DNA of 64,000 nucleotides from contig MNCI01007655.1 of NCBI GenBank assembly GCA_015680685.1, positions 139,292 through 203,291 on the forward strand. Reading direction: 5' to 3'. Each line of letters opens with the position of its first letter. Positions within the stretch are counted from its first letter, which is position 1. This document shows positions 45,892 to 57,847 of this stretch, one piece after another. A model generated the notes under the pieces. The model was given only the letters and a program-made list of their open reading frames with translations. It searched no databases and was not told the DNA's origin. Origin of the DNA: Gnetum montanum (lineage: Eukaryota; Streptophyta; Gnetopsida; Gnetales; Gnetaceae). The position numbers and the translations under genes were made by a program.

Positions 45892-48250
45892 GTTATGATA
45901 ACCCAAATTTTGGTCCCTAAAATTTTTAAACAATACTCTCAAGGCTTCCTACATTTCTTCTTCTTAATTTTTATGCAAGTGCCAACATTATCTCTTAAAC
46001 ACTTTGACCTTACTTGTTCGGTGTCATCTATTATAGTTATTGTGTTAGTAACAATCCAAGCACAGCTGGTAGCAAAATCTTGACATATTCTTGAAAATTG
46101 GCTTGTATTTTTTTTTTCTCTGTTGGTATGAATTCAATGCCTATTCTTGATTTTTTTGATTTCTTTGTATTTTGAATATGGGCATGCTGATTGATATATT
46201 TCAAATGCATCGTGCATGACAAGTGTTTGACAAATTGCCCTTACCAATACCCTTATTTTGTAGTTGGAAGAAACTAATAAAAATTATTTGAACATAAAAC
46301 TTTCAATGGCCAATTCTCACAAATTCAATTGTGCTACTATTAAACTAGCTATTGCATTTAATTTTGTTTAAATATGGCTTCCTTCCATTCATGGATTAAA
46401 ATCTAAAAACTAGATACTTGCTCCGATTTACTCTAATGAACTTGAACTTGTTGTAAGGTGTTTCATATAAAATTCTTTGATACATTTGTGGCCTTGTATT
46501 TAATATTGTAATATTTAAAATTAATTTTTTGATTGATCTTCTCAAGTGTTACTTATAATCTTTGGTAAGAGTACAATGATTTTCCTTCTCCCATAACCTC
46601 ATCCTTATACTCACAACCACTTCTCAAAATTATTCATAGATAACTATGAATACCAATAGAGCACCCAAAAAAATTACTAATTTTATCATGCAAGCCTATT
46701 CCATTCAGTGGCCTAAATGTGATAACAATAGGAACCATGGTGATTCTCCTAATTCATCATCTTCCTCTTCTTCTTCCATGTCTAGTTATGATGAAGATGA
46801 ATGTAGGTATAGAAATAGAGATACACTAAGCGATCAAGATAAAGATAGAAATAGAAATAGATGAGATCATCAAAGTGAGCATAGACAAGATCATCATAAT
46901 TAGACAAATAGAACTAAAAATCATCATCATGAAATGTTTGATGATGATGGACCCTTGTTGGCTACTAGGAGGATGACATAGATAATGGAGGTAGTTAGAA
47001 TACCTCAGAAGCATCAAAGAGAAAGTCACATTAAAAGGCTTGATATGAATAACATTCCCAAATTTGTGGGAGCCTATAACTCTGATCCACAACATCACTT
47101 ACAAGCCTTCCATGATGCTTACACCTTGTAGAACATCGAGAGTGAGTGGCAAAAGCTTAAGCTCTTTCTTAGCATACTAGTTGACAAAGCTAAAAGTTGG
47201 TATAGATTGTTGAAACTAGATTCAATCCATTGATGGTTCACAATGCTAGAATTCTTCAATGAGAAATACCAAACCTATGCAAGAGTGACCAACCTAAGAA
47301 ATCAAATCCAAAGATGGAAGCAAGAACAACATGAATCCTTGGGTGTGGCCTTGGATAGATACTATTCTCTACTACATAAATGTCTAAGCCATGAATTCTC
47401 TTAAAAGAGTAACTTTTCCACATCATAGATGGGCTTCATAATCAAATGAGGGAAGCCCTTGGGAATGTCCAAGGTTAGTTATATGAACTAAAATCCCATC
47501 AGATGCAAAGGCTAGTTAAGAAAGTGGAAAAAGAAGAATGAAAGCTATGTAAACAAGAGAATGTAGAGGAATATAATGGGATCCAAATCTTCAAAACAAG
47601 GGGCTCCATATGTATGATAAGAAAAAAGAGGAAGCTTTTGATGAGATAATTTCACAACAGACCTTGCCAATACAAAAGGCTATTGTTGAGATCAAAGCAA
47701 GTGTAGATAAGATGTGGGAGTTAATGAATGAAAAAGTTACAACCTACTTGGAAACCATAGGGGAGAAAGTAGTGCAGAAAGAATTGAGTGATCAATAGAA
47801 GAAGAGGAAAAAGACCAATTAAATAGGTAGGAACACTTATTAGATAAAAGGGAAAATGACCATAGTAGAAGAGGCCTCTAACTCAAATACAGAAGATGAT
47901 GATGGATGTGCCATTTGCTAATACGACCATCCAAAGAACCATTGCCAAGTTATGTTACATCTACATGAGTTTGGGCCTTTTGCTTTGAATCCCAAGTTTG
48001 TACAAAAACAAATGTCTAGGAAATTACCTTACTTACAATGTAATTATAGATAGTCCTACCACCAACTATACTATTCTAGTGGGACTTCCTATCAACCTCA
48101 ACACTACTATCAACCGTAGTGGCAAAACCCATAGTCATGGGGGATGCCATGAACAAACTAGCAATACCCTTATTGCCAACCAAACCTATATGACTGCTAT
48201 GTTCAAAAACCTATTTCTCCAAATGGTTTTACTTCCTCTACCTTAAATCA

Positions 48251-51200
48251 CTACTATCACTCTCTTGAATATCATCAACTCGTAGCATCTCCTGTGGGAT
48301 CACCATCTCAAACCTTTTATCTCCACAACATCCTTAATATTCTCATACTTTCCTCCACCATATGTCACCACCAATAACACATGGAGGATTAGCAAAACAA
48401 TATTAATAGAAGAATGTCACTTGTGCTATGAACATGCAAGTAAATGATAATGTTAGTAGATCTCAACAAAAGTCTCAAAACATCCTTTCTTTAGGATAAT
48501 TTCTAAACATGGGCAAAAAACTCATAAACGTACTAACTCATCAAAACTAGCCGGACCAACCTAGTGCAACATCCTTCTTGACCAAAATAATTTCTTCCAA
48601 TCTGGCACAAGAGCCAACATCCATTACCACTCTAATTCAAAACATAACAGATGAACTATCACTATGGAGAGACATGTGATTCCATGCATTACTACTGAAA
48701 AAGAAGGATGCAGTTGTGAACTGACATTCTAGAATGTCAACACAGTCATTACACTGGTCCACAACAAATGTGAAAAATAAGTGTATGCACAAGAGAGATT
48801 AGGGTCCGCTAAATCAAAAGACACCTAGTGGCCAATAGTTGAGAACTTTTAATTATATAAAACATGCATGGAACAATTTGAACCACTTATTAATTCCTAT
48901 TCCAAGAAAATGACCCCAACCAAGAACTTACAAATGGAAATACTAAACCATAGTCGTACACTAATAGAAAGATGAACTAAGAACTTAGATGATCAAAATT
49001 CAATTACCATCAAGATTACATGGGATGATAACTAAAAAACTAAGTTGTTAAGGATGGTAAGTAAGAAAACTCAAGTGTATGATCCAGGGGAACTAGGGCC
49101 TATTTTTTGAACACTTTCCCATGAGTTTAGTCATGGGGGAGATACCAATCGTGATCAAGGAATTAATAAGAATTTTTCAAATTTTTTGTTTTATAATTTC
49201 TTTTTAATTTCTAATTTTTTCTTATGCCTTTTCACATTTCTTACCAATTTTCACATTCTCTGATATCTTTTCATTCTTTTAATCTTTGTTCATGTTTAAT
49301 ATCTTTTTTATGTTTTTCATACTTTGTTTCATTTTCCTTGTACATATTCTTGTCAATTTCTAATAAAACACATCAAATAAGGCAAGATGTAGTCCCAATA
49401 AGATGAAGATTTCTCTATATTGTCAATCATAAGGGGCCAATTATCTGTATAGTGAGACCACACCATCCATCCAACCATTCCAATAATAAGAGGTTCTTAC
49501 CATGGCCATAATGGTATTCTTTCCATCATCAAACTAAGAATAAACTTATGATCATTATGCTTGGACAGAAAAGTGAACTAAGTGAAAAGGTAAAGGAAGT
49601 GACATCAAGGGGATTTGTGGATTTTCTTAGATTGCTACTGTAAGTTCTATCATGTTTTTTGGGTTGTATTATATCCTTGTAGATCTAACAAAAAATGGGA
49701 GTAAGAGTAAAATAAGTGCTACCTTACCATGTCATTAGAAAGACATGTTACCCATGCCTAAAGGTAGTCCTCTAGTGAGGTTGACATAGATAAACATAAA
49801 AGAGCACAAAATAAGTTTTTGGTGGTTCCACTAGAAAGACATGTTATCCATGCTTGAAAGTAGGCAGCTTCTCAGAAATCTAAAAAATAAATTAAGTGCC
49901 ATGAATAAAATCCTCCCTTGGACAATACACCAAGTGGTAATACTCCTTGTAACAATTGTAGTCTTATGGTTGTAACTCTTAGAGATGACACAATGCAATG
50001 TCACTGGAAAGTGGTTTGGACTTGGTTTGAATCTTGAAAATAATGGCTAATGATTACCATAATCATCAATAACACACCAGGATTCATTATTCCTATGGTA
50101 AGATACCTCACGTCTCGATTTCAGTAATCCTTTCTATTGTCCATCTCACCTCATTGTATATTTAATCATAACTTGTGATTTTGTATAATATAGCATTATT
50201 TTTCCAATCTAGTGATACTAACATGTGTTTTTTGCTAAACAGGTACATCTTACATTCAGCTCCTTGAGTTCCTAAGGACACTTTTAGACATGGTTATACA
50301 AGGGCATCAAGGGCAAGAGCTTGCTTTAGGGAGGATCCACTTGTATAAATCTTATATTTCATACTTTCCAAGCAATTCCACATCATCTTGTGCCTTCCAA
50401 AACATCTAATAAACTTCCCATATCATCTAATAATTTGTCCATATATCAAAAATTCATTATCCATTTCTTATCCATACCATAAACTTTCATTACTCGAGAT
50501 TCCTTCTCCATGAACCTTGAATGATAACTTATTGAAAACTGTGCATCACTCATGGCCCATGATCCTCTAGACAAGATTTATATCTTTCAAACATTTCATT
50601 TGACTCATTTTTTCCAAAAAAAAAAAACTAATGAAAAATTTAAATTTTTTAATGGTGACATCATAGTCACGATGTCGTAAGCACCTATAATGTCATATCT
50701 ACGATGTATCATCTATGATATCATGCATATAAAAATAGTATATATATATGCATAGGAGTTAGTAAAATTTTTTATGTTTCTCATTTGTTGGAAGAGAATT
50801 TTTTGTATTTTTTTCCTTAGCCCTCTTGCATACTAGCTTCTAAAGGCCATCACTTCGTCCTTGTAGCTTTGATTTTTAAAAGTCTTAAATCCTNCATGAT
50901 ATCAGAGAACAAAAATTTATGCATTGTGTGATATAAGAAAATAAAAATTTGAAAATTTAAGCTAAAAATTCCTAACACCTAGAAGATACTATAAAGGGTC
51001 AGTACAAAGAAATAATAAGAATCTTAAAGTTAATCAATTAAACTAAAGATAGAAAGATTCAAATAATATTGTTAATAGACCATATCAACTATTTTAGGCC
51101 ATAATAAGCAAGGAAAATTATAGAAGGTGATAAGTAACTAAAAGATATAACACCTAAGGGATTCCCTGAAAATTTTTCGAACTTTTCAATCATCATAAGA

Positions 51201-52050
51201 TAAGAACTTGATCTAACCAAGGGTATGAGCAAGGTAAAGAACTATTAAGAATTGATAGGAAAATCCTAATAATTTCAAACCCTTATTGATTGCAGATGGC
51301 CTTGAAGAGGATACTAGAAGGAGAATCTTCACAACATGGGAGTAAAAGACTAAGAGGCTATGGGAGAGGCTGAGCAAGGGAACAAAACCCACAAGCAGAA
51401 CAGATAGAGAAGGAGGCTCAAACATACAACATGCATCAAGGAACTCTTGCTACCCAAGGAGAGGAAGAAATTCCACAAGCACCTAAACAAGGATATTGCC
51501 TCACATTATCACCAGATTGCCTCAAAGCCATCTAAGAAGATCAATCATCTCCATGATCATTATGGAATTGAACTTTGGTCTCTTTATGGAATTTTCTCTA
51601 GAAGTGATGAAGATGCAACTTCAAGCATCTCCATTATGGCCCATACTAACCAATGGTGAATGGAACTTAGGAGAAACCTACCAATTCTAGTAGAATAAAT
51701 AGGTTGATGCTATAGTGAAAATTAAAGGAGTCTTTATGCCATACTTAATAGAGAGGACATATGGAAAAAGAAGGTAGAGATAGAAGAAGAGAAACTCTCT
51801 AGAAGCTTGACAACAAGAGGAAGAAGCCAATGGAAGAGCCACCACCACCCGAACTATGGACTACATCAAACCACTTCAAATTTTTTTATTTGTCATGTAA
51901 CTATGTCATTTTTGTACACACCACTACAACACTCAAAGTTAGTTAGTAGTTAGAGTCAGTTAATAATCTCATACCTTCCTAATATTTTGTAAGAAATTTG
52001 TTCCTCCTTTTGTTCACTTGAGGAAGAGTTTTCATTCAGTCATGAGAGTA
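48251..52050 (+). other. Protease remnant and 3' non-coding region of H
   Basis: 48,250-48,980 is a badly decayed protease and spacer region (a CATGCATGGAACA segment near 48,868 matches the spacer before RT). At about 49,080 the first residues of pol (LLRMVSKK) jump to a sequence matching the end of integrase (GAGTTTAGTCATGGGGGAGA). The rest is T-rich 3' region. It carries two copies of the AGAAAGACATGTTA block (49,738 and 49,834) and the purine block at 50,320-50,338. At 50,650-50,735 lies an unexplained GATGTC/GATATC cluster next to TATATATATA. Confidence 0.6.
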
Positions 52051-52947
52051 TGATAAATTGTGTTTTTTGTAGGTTAAGATATCAAATATCTGATATCGGG
52101 AATCCGATATCTTAGCCTTGACATTAGAGCACATGCTACATTATCAGATATTTGATATTATGGGATGCATGCCTATCTATAAATACAACACTTGGGCACA
52201 CAATCTAAATAACTTTTATTTCATCCTTAGATAGATTCTTGTAGTTTTGTTTTGTAGTTTTAGCAATAGAGTGAATGCTTGCTATGTGGTGTTGAGTATT
52301 TGTACAAAATCTGTATTTGAGTGAAGTGTACTTGGGCATAATTCATGACTAGAAATAAAGATTGAGATTTCTTTTCATCATTGCAGCATCCACTTAGTTT
52401 TACTATTTTACTTAGCATAGTTTTTACTATTTTCTTAGTTTAATCATTTACATTTTCAAGTAATTTACTTTCTTATTCATTAGTAAAGCGGAATGACTAC
52501 AATTGGTTTCTAGCATTTAAGTGTAATCATTTGGTAATCCCAATAGTGTTATAGCTTGGTTTGCTTAGTAGCATAATAGTTGGTAACTCAATAATGGATA
52601 CATGAGCCCAAGACATGTATAGTAAGCTAGAATTGGATGCTCATTTCTCTAAGCTAGAGTAGATTTATATTACTATCATTACTTAAACTTAGGATTAAAT
52701 TTCATTCCCAATTATGTTTATCACTACGAGTATTAAAGGCCAAACAACATCAATTATCATATACCTCACTTTAGACTAAATCATACATGATAAAGCTACC
52801 ACTAGTCTAACTGGGAAGACAATGTTCAATGCTTAATGCTTAACAATCCAGATGCCACAACTAGTCCCATTCATGGAATTCAACTGGATTGTGCATGAAT
52901 GCTTGTGATTCATATGGTTGGATGTAGGGGGTACATACTGTTCATTA
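52051..52947 (+). repeat. LTR9 (3' LTR of H)
   Basis: About 897 bp, TGATAAATTGTG...GTTCATTA, preceded by GTCATGAGAGTA, the likely polypurine tract. GATATC motifs at 52,077-52,165; TATAAATA at 52,178-52,185. Pairs with LTR6. Confidence 0.8.
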
Positions 52948-52952
52948 TTTTT

Positions 52953-54640
52953 CTTGGTAAAAATTTTTAAATGATTTTTTTAGAGTTTAAACTTGTAAAA
53001 AGGAAAAAAATTATTTCAAAAGGGGCAAAGCAAGATTTGGAAAAGATCTTGGGTAAAGGCCCTCCTTCTAGCACTAGAAAACTGTAGTGCCTAAAAAATT
53101 CAGTTACTAGAAAACAAAAAAATCCAAGTGGAACAATCTTAACCCTAGATCCCAAGGGCTTTTGAGAAACAAGATCCAAGGTACCTTAAACAATCTTGTC
53201 AATCACCTAGGGACTTAGTGAGTGTAAACGAGGTAGATAATTTAAATAAAAATGCAAATCTAATTGAAAAGAAAGCACGAAAAATAATCTTAAAATAAAC
53301 TTACCCAACAAATAAATTGTAAACTTTATTGAGAACAATAAAATTGCTACAAAAGCAAAGTTTGAATGTATACAAGTTTTGTGCCTTAATGCACAAGGAG
53401 TTGCTTGGAAAAAGCCTGAAGCCTATTGAAGTTGGTAGGTTGTGATCTACAGTTAGCTTCATGATCCAAGTACTTTCCAACTTCAATCACTAAAACTCCT
53501 TAGGGGGAGCTTAGATTTACAATGTTTGTGAATAGGGGGTAAATGAGGTGTTTGGAGTTTACTACAATGGAACTGTGCTAAGAGTTTCTAATGCGTAGGT
53601 AGTTGTCAATTTGTTCCAAAAGTCTTACAAAATGCCCAAGGTCCCAAGTGCTCAAGGTTTTCAAAGGTTGTCCAATTGAAGAAGTGTCGAACCTATCCAG
53701 AGGGTTTGAAATTTGTTCTCATAGGTCTCATGGTTGTTGGTTTTGGTGCTACAAATTTCTGCCATGATTACTAATAGATTGATTTGATTTGCAGGTGTGG
53801 TAGGCTATAATTTCAAACATATTTTTCCTTTTCTAGTAAGTTTTGATGCACCCAGGCCACCAAAACCACTCTGGATACCAAAAATAGTGAATGGACTTTT
53901 CCAACTATGTTGGCTTCACCCATCTACATCGGCCTCATCAGAACTACATTGGCATCTTGGGATCCATGCTAAAATTGGTGGAGCAACACGAGAATTGATG
54001 GAGTAACAGTGGTCTTATTGGAAGACTAAAAACTTCAACCACTTCAATGCTAACTTCATGAAGAAATTAGACACCCATCAACCCCAACACTAGCCTTGTG
54101 ACATCCATGCTGGGTTTTTTGGTAACTACTCTGGGTTTTGCTAGGAAAATGAAAACCCAACACCACCAATGCTCGGTGTAGATGGTTCCAGCGTAGTTGT
54201 GGTTTTAACCCATAAAAAACCCATGAAAACGCTAAATTTGGTAGTTGCCAAGGCATTTTTAGCCTTCCCAAGCCCAAATATAGACATGTTATGACTTTTT
54301 CCACTTGGGAAGTGAGGCTATGACAACTTATGAGTCATTTTTGAGCCCCAAAAAGTTATGGTATGTGAAATTGCAACTTAGGGGCTACAAACTTTACATT
54401 TTACAATGAAAATCTAGCCTCAAGTGTAAGGGTGAAGATTATAGTGCCAAAAGGTTCTAACATGCATTTTCTTGGTGGTGTTTCACTTGTTAGTTCTAGT
54501 CCTAAGAAAATAAACCAAACAAGAGAACTTAGAGAAATACATCTTACACTTTGACTATACATTGAAAGAAGATGTTAAACAAGGATACTTGAGAATTAAA
54601 AGAGAAAATAAAGAAAAAAGGAAATACAATTGGATCCTCT
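52953..54640. other. Unassigned sequence, probably element M and/or older debris
   Basis: No gene recognised. If H is removed, 52,953 continues 30,142, so at least the left part should belong to minus-strand element M (upstream of its gag). Short frames at 53,797-54,006 (+) and 54,056-54,304 (-) have no recognisable motif. Confidence 0.4.
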
Positions 54641-55016
54641 AAAAAGAAAACATCTTCTAGTCCACTTAAATATATATCTCCAAATAATCAAAACCTAATT
54701 ATCATCAATGTTAAATGTGCTAACAAGCAAAACCTTAATTTATGAAAGATGATAAATGGAACACTTGTGTATAACCAATGAAGTAGGTGGTCCATTTTCT
54801 GAATACTCACCCATGAGTTTAGTCATGGGGAATTAAGAACTAATAAGTGCATTTTTACTTTTAGTTTTACAATTTTTTGTCATTTTTCTATTTCTTCAAA
54901 AAAAATTCAATTCTTAATATATTTTCCATTTCTTATCTTTTTTTATAAATTTCTCTTTTCTTAAGTCATTTCCTTTATGTTTTATGGATGTATACTATGT
55001 TTTTGTTAATATTAAT

Positions 55017-55860
55017 TGATGGGACGTGATATCACATGGGCCGCGATATCGTGTCTGCCGCGATATTGCATACGTAATATCGCGTCGTCCCCCACGATAT
55101 TGCGTATGCGATATCATGGTCTGTCGCCAGTTCTATAAATAAGAGGCAGCTCTCCCTTGTTTCTTATCCTAGGCTTTGACCGTAGTGAAACTTTAGCAGT
55201 TTGATCCCTCTAGAGATAGAATATTTTCCATGTGCCCGCAATAGGAGCCCCAAAGTAAACAGATCTATATTTGAGAAAATATTGTACCTGAACACATGGT
55301 TTTGTACGATAATAAAGACGAACTTCTTGGATAAACCTTGCAGTGCATGGAATAGGCTAAATAGGATTCTATTTACTATTATTTACTATTTGCATTTAAA
55401 TGCTTTATTAGCTGATTAAATCCCTCTCAACCCTTCTTTCCTAGTTAAGTGCCTCAGTACGACTGCTTCGAGCACGTGCGTTATGCTTGGTGATCCCAGC
55501 AACAACTAGCGTTTGGTAACCAAGGTTGCATTGGTTCAGGGTGTGAATGGTAAGTGGGAATGGATGCTGACGCTAGGTTAGTTAAGGCTTAGTTAGTTAG
55601 TCAACGTTAGTTAATTAGTCTCTTCAACCCTTCACCTCTCAGCATAGAAGATAAAATAGAAAAGACATAAAAATCACATACCTCAGACTTACTTAACCAT
55701 ACAATCGTGACAACTACAAGTAAGTCTGGGAAGACAATGAATGATTAACCTTAAGTTTTCCATGAGGTGTGTAGGCACTTAGTTTGCGGAGTTTGACCGG
55801 ATCGCACATGCTACGCTCGTATTCGTATGGTTGAGTGTAGGGGTACCTTGCCACTCATCA
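55017..55860 (+). repeat. LTR10, solo LTR with target duplication
   Basis: 844 bp, TGATGGGACGTGATATCAC...CCACTCATCA, flanked by TTAAT (55,012-55,016 and 55,861-55,865). CpG-containing palindromes are well kept (CCGCGATATCGTG, GTAATATCGCG, GCGATATC), then TATAAATAAG at 55,134-55,143 and an AATAAAGACGAAC site at about 55,310. The retained CpGs mark it as one of the youngest insertions here. Confidence 0.9.
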
Positions 55861-57847
55861 TTAATGTCGCGAGTCATGATGTAGAAGTCAACGCTATGTG
55901 TTGGGCCTTTGTCCTATGCTATCAAGATGATTGGATAAACAATTGTGTAAAGAAATGAAACCACATTATCCATCCATCTAGTTCTACAAATAAGAGGTCA
56001 TTATGATGAAAGAAGTATTGTTCCTCTCACATGAAACTAAAATTAACTACTAATTATTGTGTCTTGAAAAAAGGGGTAAGACCAAGTGGGAATGTAAAAG
56101 TGTGTGACCTCAAGGGGATTTTTTGGATTCTCTTCTTAACTTCCTTCTTAAGATCTATGACTCCTCATAGAATGGAACATCACTCCTGCTATAGACTATC
56201 AAAGGAAGTAAGTCTTTGTTATTTATGGTTTCCATTCCAAAAATAAAATAAAACACAAATAAAAGAGAAAGGGAAAAAATAGAAATAAACACACCTCTTT
56301 GAAGATCTCTAGGAATACAAGCACTGGTTATGGAGTTGAAAGGACATGTTACCCATGCCTAAAGGCATCCCTCTTACTAAGGCCCAAAGTTCTTTCTTAG
56401 TCATCTCCAAAATTACTTCCTTCTTTTTTTTCTTCTATTTTTGGAGTAATGCTTGTTCTTTGTGGTTGTTGTGAACTCATGGTAGTAGGCAAGAAGAGGC
56501 ACATCAATGCAAAGCCATTGTTAATAATATGAACTTATTTAAAAACTTAGATGAATAGGTATGATGGTCATCTTAATCATAATTAACATAAGAATCTTTT
56601 GTAGACATTATAGAGTATCTCATGTTCTAATCTCAACAATTCCTTCTAATCCCATTATTCACCTCACTGTTGCATGTAATTATGTACCTAATGGTTTTGT
56701 ATAGTATAGTGTAGAATCCTAACCAAGGCATTTTTGTATTATTTAAAATAAAATAATAATCTACATTTAACTTCTAAGATACCTATGGACATATATAGAA
56801 GTGGTTATGCAAGGGCATTATGGTAGAAGCCTACTTTTGGGGAGGGCCCACTTGCATGACTTTTGTTAATCATGGCTTTGAACCAAAACATCACATCTTC
56901 TAAGATATCATGGGAACCTTCTTCAATTTTATGAATGATTTTGGAACTACTTCTCATCAATTTCAATTAATTTTTACTACTTTTATATTAAACTATTCTC
57001 CAGATTCAATATTTCTTGGCCATCTTGTGAACTAGAGCTTTGGTTTTATTTGTTTGAAAACTTGTAAGCTTCCAAAGTTGAGCTTATTTATTGTGGGAGG
57101 CTAAAGATTTAATTTTTAAAACTTTTCTTAACATCCCATTTTCAAATATTATGAAAACTAATAGTAAAAATAATCAAAATAACTTAAATAACTTAATGAT
57201 TTTAGTTACCTTAGAGATTTGGGAAACATTATAATGAAATTACCTTGCACCTAAGTGCTAAAATGTTTTCAAATTTTGAGCTAACTAAGGATTTACAAAG
57301 GGTAAATCATTAAATAAAAATTATCAAAAGTAATGTTGATCCTTTGGTGATTTTAGATGATGCCAAACGAAATGCCTAAGATTGAAGGTCTTTTGAAAGT
57401 AAAGGAAACAAGGCTAAGAGGAGAACAAAAGAGGATATGTCCATGAAAATTTAGTAGCACATACAATAATTAAAGCTTAAACATCACATATTTGCTAGAA
57501 CCATGGATTAATGAGGAGAAATTTCAGTCCATCCTTCCAAAATTTTTAGCATAAAAAAGAAGCATTAACATAACAACCAAGGTTGAATGAATAGCTACCA
57601 CTAGTAACATAATGAAGATTCATCTTCCATGGATTTTTTAAGACCTCTGGAATTTTATAAACTTCAATGATTATCTAGTTTTTTTTTATCATTTTGTAAT
57701 ATATACACTCAAATAAAATTTTGTAATGTGGCACTCTAGTTTTGTAATTGTAGCCAATCTAGTCTTAGTCACACCATAATTTTTGTAATGAAACTTTTTC
57801 CATTTATGTATAACTTAAGGATGAATTTTAAGTCAATCGTGAGGATA

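Larger units (their letters stand above)
31410..46727 (+). mobile_element. Element I, 3-kb TG...CA insertion (split by G)
   Basis: Starts TGTTGGCAATC at 31,410 and ends GTGATAACA at 46,727. ATAGG flanks both sides (31,405-31,409; 46,728-46,732), a perfect 5-bp target duplication. Without element G it is about 3.07 kb. Its first 1.3 kb and last 40 bp match element J, which keeps CpGs that I has lost (TGTTGGCGACC versus TGTTGGCAATC). No internal retroelement genes are seen, so it is best read as a long solo LTR of another family. A TTTTTATAG box lies near 32,590. Small frames inside are not convincing genes. Confidence 0.8.
31134..48250 (+). pseudogene. gag of element H, split by insertion I
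   Basis: The N-terminal part (ATG 31,134; MSSSPRTNNPSYDES) runs to 31,409. The rest starts after 46,732 in a compatible frame: a Ser run, an Asp/Arg/Asn-rich stretch (DRNRNR), then RLDMNNIPKFVGAYNSDP, FHDAYTL and MLEFFNEKYQTYARVTNL. The knuckle CAIC-x3-H-x4-C lies near 47,908-47,946, and a Tyr/Gln/Pro-rich tail follows. The two halves are 15.3 kb apart only because of the nested elements. Stops and shifts disable it. Confidence 0.8.
30143..52947 (+). mobile_element. Element H, Ty3 copy hosting three nested insertions
   Basis: LTR6 (30,143-31,008) and LTR9 (52,051-52,947) share the distinctive U3 start TGATAAATxxTGTTTTT and GATATC array, so they are the two LTRs of one element. Its own DNA is 30,143-31,409, then 46,728 to 52,947. 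Contents: primer-binding site, gag, a decayed protease region, the first part of pol, then a jump to the 3' region. RT and integrase are absent. Flanks GTTTT (left) and TTTTT (right) are a weak target duplication. It sits inside element M. Confidence 0.8.

Noticed and set aside
53797-54304. Two overlapping frames of 69 and 82 codons
   Set aside because: No motif, no similarity between copies, and opposite strands; not supportable as genes.
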